Part shown: one piece after another, positions 60,201-64,000 of the stretch
Numbering within the stretch: the stretch's first letter is position 1
Layout: every line of letters begins with the position of its first letter
Assembly: GCA_934047225.1 (NCBI GenBank)
Contig: OW204001.1
Location: forward strand, 6,742,201-6,806,200
From: Ypsolopha sequella
Lineage: Eukaryota > Arthropoda > Insecta > Lepidoptera > Ypsolophidae
Direction of reading: 5' to 3'
DNA: 64,000 nucleotides
Made by a program: the position numbers and the translations under genes
Notes under the pieces: generated by a model
Databases searched by the model: none
The model's input: the letters and a program-made list of their open reading frames with translations, nothing else
Told to the model about the DNA's origin: nothing

Positions 60201-62670
60201 CCGCAACGTCCTTCAGATCGTCAGTCCAGCAGGCACGAGGGCGGCCTACGCTACGCTTTCCTGTACGTGGTCTCCATTCCAATGCCTTACGGCCACAACG
60301 GTTATCACGTCGGCAACAAATATGGCCAGTCCACTGCAACTTCAACTTACTGATTCGGCAGGCTATGTCGGTCACCTTCGATCGCTGACGGATACCTTCG
60401 TTTCGGATTGTATCCATCAGAGATATCCCAAGCATAGCCCGGCCCGCTCCATAGCTCGTTGAGATTATTTATGTTTATTTAAATTTAGCTTAAATAGTTT
60501 TAATGTTTCGCCAGGAAACATTTAGCGCCTCGTGTGCAGCTTGCCAGCGCAGCATCCAACGATAAGACGAAAAGTTTTGGCCTAACTTTCTTTTGCATAA
60601 ACCATCACCACCTCATGCAAGGCCCAGACCCTGAATCCTCAAACTATACCACGTCCACTTACCATTTGACAGCAAGGCTAATTTCCAGACGTATGCGCGC
60701 ACCCGGCGAGCGTGAACGTGCTGGAGCCGTCAGCGATGGACGTGCGCACGCCGGACAAGCTGATCGACGGCGTCAATGCGCACGCGCACGACGGCTCGCA
60801 CTCATGGCTCGCGCCCGTGATGCCCGCTACGCTCAATAGGTAAACTTATAGTTCTTCCGTCCCCTGTAAACTGCTTTCGCATATAATACAACGTATAACG
60901 CAGGTGTAGCCTTGGTATTAACAATATACCTACTATAAAAATGTAGAACCTTAATGTTTTTGTACAGTTTTTGCAATCTACAACTAATTTGCTCTACTTG
61001 TAGAAAAAATCGTTCATTTCATAAAATAACAACAGTTTAGTCGTCGTAGATTGTAAGAACTGTATCTAGTGTTTTACTTTACTTTTGTAGTAGAATCGGC
61101 ATTTTCAGATCAGCACAGACACGTTTTTTCATGGTGCTTGCTTTCTCGCACGTAGACAAACGTGGCCTGCTTGACAGAATCAATCGCAACATCTATAATA
61201 AGCCGTGCTACTGTTGTCTAATGATGACAGAGGCAATAACAGAGGCCCCACGCCGCCGCTCCGGCACCATCTGCTGGTGGTGTCAACCGCGCGCACGCTT
61301 TATGCCAACAAAGAGGCAACAGTGCGCGCTGCCGCACTCCTTAACTCGTTCATTACTCGACCACTCGCCAAATAGATATATTCGACGACCCCATCAGGAA
61401 AATAAAAATAATGTGCAGTTCCTATTTATGTGCAACCTTATTTGGACAAAGTACTGCAACCGTATATACAGTGTGTCCCTCATACAAGTGCACATCCGAA
61501 AGTGGGTGAAACTAGATCTAAATATATCGACAAAAACAAAGATTTTTTTTTTTTTAATCTTGAAAAAATACTTCACCTGGGTATCTTTGTATGGGACGCG
61601 AGCGCAGTGTCTTTGGTTAACCGCTCGTAAAAAATATTGTATTTATAATAGAACGTTGTATTTTTTTTGTTAGAAAGGTAATGAAATAGGCAATGATAAA
61701 TAGGAATAAAACGGGGACATTATTTTGAAAAAATTGACCTTTACTTAAAAAAAAAAGACGGAAAAATTAAAGAAATAATCTTTTAGGATATTATTTTTAT
61801 GGTAATGGTAGTAGATTATGTTTTGTTTTTGATTTGGTATGCAACGTCTATTAAGTGTTATAACAGTTTTATTTCATTGCATTACTCGCGATAGATCAAA
61901 AGTTATGAAATATTTTATACATAGTCTCCATGGTAGGCAAAAAAAAAATTTTAAAACGTAAATTTATAAATTAAAGATTTTCTAAAAAAAAAAAACATTT
62001 TTTGTCGATAAAACAAGGTATAGTTTCACCCCTTTTCGGATGTGCACTTGTACGAGGGACACGCAGTATATAATAATAACATTGTTTATTTGCGTAAAGA
62101 GAACTCAATATTAGTACATTCAAAAGGATCTTACGACTAGTTAAAAAATATTTTTTGCCTAAACTAAACTACAAAAGTAGCCTGTATTTTATGCATATGA
62201 ACAACTTGTTATGTTGAACTTTTTGTAACTTTTTATAATCTTGTAATTTTAAAATATGTATATGTAACGTAGCAAATAAGAGCTTTGGACTTTGTCTTTT
62301 TTAGTCCTTAAAGTAAATTAAATAAACTATTCTAACTATTCTAATGTAAGAAATAAAAATACAAACTTGCCTTTTCCAGAGTTTTCTTCGTATTTGATAC
62401 ACCAGTAACTGTTTACGGTTTAAAAATATGGAACTACGGCAAAACTCCGAGCAGAGGAGTCAAAGAGTTTGGAGTAAGTATCCATTAGTTCAGTTCTGAT
62501 CTCTACAGTTTATTTTCATTTTTAAGTTTGTTAATTGATTGTTTGTTTTAGATTCTAATGGATGACCTGTTAGTGTGTAACGGCGTGTTAGAATGTGCCA
62601 AAAAGGATGAACCTATACAAGCTCAATGGATCTGCTTACAGAATGCCGATGCAGATTCCTTGACCCCCAC
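48130..62670 (+). CDS. KATNIP: Katanin-interacting protein, KATNIP/KIAA0556 homologue (3'-partial)
   Basis: Fourteen exons join in phase: 48130-48203, 48968-49066, 52536-52636, 53908-54084, 54202-54512, 55109-55294, 55677-55814, 55890-56160, 57086-57319, 57757-57934, 58854-59050, 60689-60839, 62380-62473 and 62552-62670, i.e. 2330 nt or at least 776 aa. After a polar N-terminus there are three DUF4457-type repeats. Each has a WGD..(Y)VGL.G block (TNWGDKYLVGLNGIEIF, SNWGQKQLIGLTGIELYG, STWGDGYYVGLTGVQLYG) and later an IWNY block (RIWNYNKSRIYSARGV, RIWNYNANM, KIWNYGKTPSRGVKEFG). DVRTPDKLIDGVN is strongly conserved. Human KATNIP (about 1600 aa) binds katanin and microtubules at cilia and is mutated in Joubert syndrome. 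This insect form is shorter, mainly at the N-terminus. The terminal exon is beyond the window or unrecognised. A short uORF from 48119 overlaps the start in another frame. Confidence 0.93.
48340..48955 (+). pseudogene. 5'-truncated LINE in KATNIP intron 1 (reverse-transcriptase C-terminus)
   Basis: The frame at 48379-48720 reads LHRRNFHILSHLFNIIKNPL, then NSFNVRAIELWNSLPHGIRD and ISRFKLKLKEHY, the usual end of Jockey/CR1-like ORF2 proteins. A 3' UTR with ACAATAAAGAATAAAGG follows, ending just before the exon 2 acceptor. No 5' part or endonuclease is present. Confidence 0.7.
48968..49066 (+). CDS. KATNIP: KATNIP exon 2
   Basis: Encodes NMKETHISNSNESSPTIDDT, then SLIFGHGILDNH and a split Arg. 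The acceptor is TTTTCAG and the donor GTAAGT. Ser/Thr-rich and low in conservation. Confidence 0.75.
49103..49366. repeat. Hairpin MITE, ACAACGTGTAAC ends
   Basis: ACAACGTGTAACAGAAAGGT at the left is mirrored at the right, with long arms sharing CATATTTGAAG, GCTTATTCAG and CAATGGTATAGA. Located in KATNIP intron 2. Confidence 0.8.
49384..49770. repeat. Hairpin MITE, GTCAGTCGCTTAG family, copy 2
   Basis: Matches 8701-9064 (GACGCCAATAGTTCAGTATT, AATTTAATGCACAATTAGTC). About 60 bp around 49610-49670 is an insertion relative to copy 1, and the right end is truncated. Confidence 0.75.
50014..50659. repeat. GGTTCCGTA-bordered lepidopteran repeat
   Basis: Starts AAAACCGGCCAAGTGCG then TAGGGTTCCGTAG, and ends TACGGAACCCTAAAAA. 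It contains an inverted TTTGGCGCGATCTGTGCTCG-like pair around 50110-50250. No protein. Located in KATNIP intron 2. Confidence 0.6.
51571..52020. repeat. Composite inverted-repeat element enclosing a tRNA-derived SINE
   Basis: The outer ends ATTATGAACAGAAAAAACAC and the mirror ATTTTCTGTTCATAAT are inverted. About 51650-51765 on the minus strand is tRNA-like: A box, CCTGT-CATGTAT-GCAGG anticodon arm (TGT) and B box GGTTCAAATCC. About 51818-51985 is another inverted pair (AAGAACTTCTCCACCCGGTT and its mirror). The tRNA-like acceptor stem is not paired. Confidence 0.6.
52536..52636 (+). CDS. KATNIP: KATNIP exon 3
   Basis: Encodes LTRRTSLDTTMDLLMKAPSQ, then PIAHSAGTLRHNK. The acceptor is CTTTTTCAG and the donor GTAATT. 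Phase fits exons 2 and 4 exactly. Confidence 0.78.
52918..53345. repeat. GGTTCCGTA-type lepidopteran repeat copy
   Basis: TTAGGGTTCCGTACCTAAAA, (GTCC)n and CACAGCCTCATAACTTTAGC, through to AAGATTACAGGAAAAATAAA. Close relative of 25976-26470. Located in KATNIP intron 3. Confidence 0.65.
53397..53725. repeat. Head-to-head inverted pair of tRNA-derived SINE fragments
   Basis: Both arms carry CCGGGCC(C/A)AGGATTCGAA and GATCTCTTGTTAT, a tRNA T-arm, in opposite orientation. The outer ends AGAGTGCATTACAAACTAGA are mirrored. The same SINE type occurs near 51650-51765. Confidence 0.75.
53908..54084 (+). CDS. KATNIP: KATNIP exon 4
   Basis: Encodes SYKQNGRRRYGVRSKLDWGD, SSDGSNDFLTDLLPHYVTPR and HRRTNNGLDDDFHDVILGP. 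Basic then acidic, likely disordered; precedes the first DUF4457 repeat. Confidence 0.85.
54202..54512 (+). CDS. KATNIP: KATNIP exon 5
   Basis: A Ser/Lys-rich linker followed by IPELPSGRLLEFKIYTNWGD, then KYLVGLNGIEIFDSNGELIE: the start of DUF4457 repeat 1. The acceptor is TCTTTCCAG and the donor GTAAGT, phase 0. Confidence 0.95.
54585..54990. repeat. Hairpin segment and ~62-bp degenerate tandem repeats in KATNIP intron 5
   Basis: 54585-54715 has several inverted AATCCCCATTGA / TCAATGGGGATT pieces. 54796-54990 has about three tandem units of AAAATCACAGATTT...TCTAAATAAAATCAC... about 62 bp long, with moderate divergence. Confidence 0.6.
55109..55294 (+). CDS. KATNIP: KATNIP exon 6
   Basis: Encodes VWSDAETGDQTSRGGQASSI, SDGVVRTRDDKHAWTAPVPR and AVPLALSVLLARSSELALLR-IW. 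The V-RTRDD-H-W-AP run matches the DUF4457 core. Phase 0 at both ends; donor GTAAGC. Two decayed copies of this exon follow in the intron. Confidence 0.96.
55323..55485 (+). pseudogene. Decayed tandem copy of KATNIP exon 6 (copy 2)
   Basis: Matches exon 6 and its donor: CGCGGGGCGG(T)CAAGC, GATGATAAG, GCGTGGAC, GTGCCCA, then GAGTAAGCTGAAA. It is collinear but has substitutions, deletions and an early in-frame stop (TGG-TAA), so it cannot be spliced in as coding sequence. Confidence 0.8.
55510..55575 (+). pseudogene. Partial third copy of KATNIP exon 6
   Basis: GGTCGCAGTCAAATATCGTG then GAATGATAAGCACGCGTGGA and CAGCATCAGTGGCCAG match the middle of exon 6. The 3' half of the exon is missing. 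It stops about 100 bp before exon 7. Confidence 0.65.
55677..55814 (+). CDS. KATNIP: KATNIP exon 7
   Basis: Encodes NYNKSRIYSARGVRLVQIKF, then DDQVIFHGEIARASGELKGP and MASFGD. The GEIA-ASG and FGD motifs are typical of the first repeat. Phase 0. Confidence 0.96.
55890..56160 (+). CDS. KATNIP: KATNIP exon 8
   Basis: Encodes TILFTKDPNILELILTNDKN, a charged linker and VMLTLMSNWGQKQLIGLTG, the start of repeat 2. The donor, AG|GTTTAG, is weak, but the split Gly codon joins exactly to exon 9. Confidence 0.95.
56161..57085 (+). other. KATNIP: KATNIP intron 8
   Basis: AT-rich. An inverted pair around ACACAGAAACTTTACCGAA (about 56889) and its mirror (about 57050) forms a loose hairpin element. Nothing else is recognised. 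Confidence 0.5.
57086..57319 (+). CDS. KATNIP: KATNIP exon 9
   Basis: Encodes IELYGDNELIKIHRAIAYTT, then LFNCRNISTEFDDMWCTNFS and ELKEPTEIT: the middle of repeat 2. GC-rich. The donor is GTAAGA. Confidence 0.95.
57757..57934 (+). CDS. KATNIP: KATNIP exon 10
   Basis: Encodes IRIWNYNANMELSYIGAKHL, then KISLDDEPLNYRPLLLRRAP and GDTCYDFVQHIDL: the end of repeat 2. The acceptor is TTTTTTGCAG and the donor GTGAGA. Confidence 0.96.
57935..58853 (+). other. KATNIP: KATNIP intron 10
   Basis: No exon or classified repeat recognised. Short open frames on both strands lack any family signature. Confidence 0.4.
58854..59050 (+). CDS. KATNIP: KATNIP exon 11
   Basis: Encodes LEDAKNSDSYRMDCLVYGSN, then PTGFVLQLTIFSTWGDGYYV and GLTGVQLYGHDRTLVPLTDT: the start of repeat 3. 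The acceptor is CTTGACAG and the donor GTGAGT. Confidence 0.96.
59051..60688 (+). other. KATNIP: KATNIP intron 11
   Basis: AT-rich DNA to about 60100, then an RTE-type LINE tail (60101-60462). No other gene was seen. Confidence 0.6.
60101..60462 (-). mobile_element. 5'-truncated RTE-type LINE tail
   Basis: The minus-strand frame reads MLGISLMDTIRNEGIRQRSK, ACRISKLKLQWTGHIC, RPRTGKRSVGRP, then a WTDDL-like block and GEAYVQQWTNTG-stop, then the (GATG)n tail. This is the C-terminus of an endonuclease/reverse-transcriptase ORF, cleaner than its relative at 45102-45412. Confidence 0.88.
60689..60839 (+). CDS. KATNIP: KATNIP exon 12
   Basis: Encodes VCAHPASVNVLEPSAMDVRT, then PDKLIDGVNAHAHDGSHSWL and APVMPATLN. 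DVRTPDKLID and W-LAP are the best conserved blocks of repeat 3. Very GC-rich against the flanking introns. Confidence 0.96.
61469..62066. mobile_element. MITE with CAGTGTGTCCC termini and TA duplication, copy 2 (598 bp)
   Basis: Same ends and interior as 17389-18000 (CAGTGTGTCCCTCATACAAG..., TACTTCACCTGGGTATCTTT), flanked by TA at 61467-61468 and 62067-62068. Located in KATNIP intron 12. Confidence 0.9.
62380..62473 (+). CDS. KATNIP: KATNIP exon 13
   Basis: Encodes VFFVFDTPVTVYGLKIWNYG, then KTPSRGVKEFG. Matches the K-WNY-KTP-RGVKEFG signature of repeat 3. The acceptor is CTTTTCCAG and the donor GTAAGT. Confidence 0.97.
62552..62670 (+). CDS. KATNIP: KATNIP exon 14 (last one visible)
   Basis: Encodes ILMDDLLVCNGVLECAKKDE, then PIQAQWICLQNADADSLTP with two bases left over. 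The DDLLV-NG block is conserved. The donor GTAAGT implies a further exon beyond the window. Confidence 0.93.
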
Positions 62671-64000
62671 GTAAGTATGATGTAGATGCGGAGGTTTTTG
62701 AATTTTGAATTTTTGAATTTTGGAGGTAGGCATGTATTTATATATGTAACCTTATTAGTATACAGGATGGGATTTGGTCGGCCGCCTGGATTCGTGCTGG
62801 GGGCTTGGTTGGTGATCATTAAACCGTGTTCCTGGTCCCTGGCCGGGTCTCCGGTGAGGGTTCGGGCGGTTGATTGGATTTCTACTTGTATAATATATAT
62901 TTTACCTATAATTTTAATCGTATATATATTGCTACATAAATTAAATAAACCTTTAATCTAGTTCATGTACATTTATTATTTTATTACATATATTTTTTTT
63001 ATATGATTAAATTTTGACTTGTGAAACGTGTATTTTATATACCTACTTTGCAAAATGAACTATTTGAATTTGAATTTGAATTTGTTCACTATGTTTTTAT
63101 TTATGTTTTGTATCTTGTGGGTTTAGGATAGCCAGCAGCCAAAATAAGTTACGATTCATGGCTGTTTTGTAAAGTTCTGTTAATTAATGAAGAACCTTTA
63201 GCAAAGGCTCATTCCGTATGCGTGTCTTTCAGCGGCATACTCGTAGCATAACTCAAGATTATAAGTACACTAGGATCTCGAAAAAATACAAAAATTGTTT
63301 GTTGAAGTTACATTTAAATATGTTTTAATATTTAATTTATGTGAGGTGTTAAATGAAGCATTTAATAAAATTAAATCTACATTTGAAAGTGTCAGTCCAT
63401 TTCGTACGACGATTTTCTACATGTTAGGGCTGCTTTTAGGAATCATCATCCATCCATCCATCAGCCTCCAAGCCACAAATCGAGAGTATCGTTTGACAGA
63501 CACTACTGTCATTTCCCTGAATAATGTGGCCAGATTTATTTCACTAGTGTTTGCATGAAGTGATGGGTTCGATTAATTAATTCGTTCAAGTCGTTCAATA
63601 GTATAGAAGAATGACTAAATTCATTAAGTCAAGAGACAAATTTTACTAATAGCGACGTGATTCCAGAAATATAATATGTTGACTAATATAATATTTGTGA
63701 TTAATCAACATGCTTAGCATACGTCCTCCTTGGAATGGTTTTATTAAAAGATTTTATTTAGCTTGCCCTGTGTGTTTATTTATTTGGGTCAAATCTAGTA
63801 ATTGAAATTTGACCCCCTTCCTGTTGAAATTTTGGTACGCACCTTTAGTTCTGATGACAATATAATTTAAAACATTCGTTGTCATTGTAAATCCAAGATG
63901 GCCGGCCCTACAAAATGGCGGATTAAATATTTTTTGACTACTTCCTCAATATGGATATCAAATGAAAGGGTTTGATATTTGTTTTTAGAAAAAAAATCAA
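62671..64000 (+). other. KATNIP: KATNIP intron 14 and right window edge
   Basis: Contains a LINE 3'-end-like segment (about 62686-63085, ending near a (GAATTT)n run), a short RTE tail (about 63449-63472, (CATC)n then CAGCC), and at 63780-64000 a repeat-like stretch with AAGATGGCCGG and ATATGGATATCAAATGAAAG. No convincing terminal KATNIP exon. Confidence 0.45.

Noticed and set aside
62671..64000. Search for the terminal KATNIP exon
   Set aside because: No acceptor followed by a phase-compatible conserved frame was found; the final exon is assumed to lie beyond the window.

Overview
This window is nuclear DNA from an insect, most likely a moth or butterfly. The evidence is AT-rich sequence, short GT-AG exons in long introns packed with decayed transposons, and the many GGGTTCCGTA/TACGGAACCC-bordered repeats that I associate with lepidopteran genomes. 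No species is claimed. There is no prokaryotic or viral gene content.

Three host genes can be reconstructed. (1) 2105-32530, plus strand: a complete four-exon PAQR-family seven-transmembrane protein of the MMD (PAQR10/11) type, 265 aa. Its introns are 4.0, 12.9 and 12.8 kb. (2) 40751-42796, minus strand: cytosolic arginyl-tRNA synthetase, a single uninterrupted 681-codon frame. (3) 48130 to beyond 62670, plus strand: the katanin-interacting ciliary protein KATNIP (KIAA0556), 14 in-phase exons giving at least 776 residues. The last exon or exons lie off the right edge. A near-perfect RFX X-box lies about 250 bp upstream of its ATG, as expected for a ciliary gene. Intron 6 carries two decayed extra copies of exon 6.

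Almost everything else is mobile-element sequence. MMD intron 2 holds an apparently intact two-gene DNA transposon at about 13.0-17.3 kb. It pairs a SWIM+YqaJ nuclease gene with a convergent THAP+DDE transposase gene, as in ISL2EU elements. MMD intron 3 holds a frameshifted mariner with TIRs and TA duplications (21628-22934) and a 20 x 29-bp minisatellite (27721-28300). Downstream of MMD lies a 4-kb non-coding element with matching termini and an internal palindrome (33093-37088). Between the synthetase and KATNIP are an RTE-type LINE tail with a 10-bp target duplication and a pseudogene of a GCD-motif/Cys-rich transposon protein. KATNIP introns carry LINE tails, tRNA-derived SINEs and MITEs.

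Many short inverted-repeat elements (MITEs) fall into recurring families with two to four copies here. Several are nested, so relative insertion ages can be read. Two inverted-repeat elements also preserve the start of a THAP zinc finger, in addition to the intact THAP transposase. Exon joins, homology statements and family names come from reading the sequence and from remembered family features. No database search was run.
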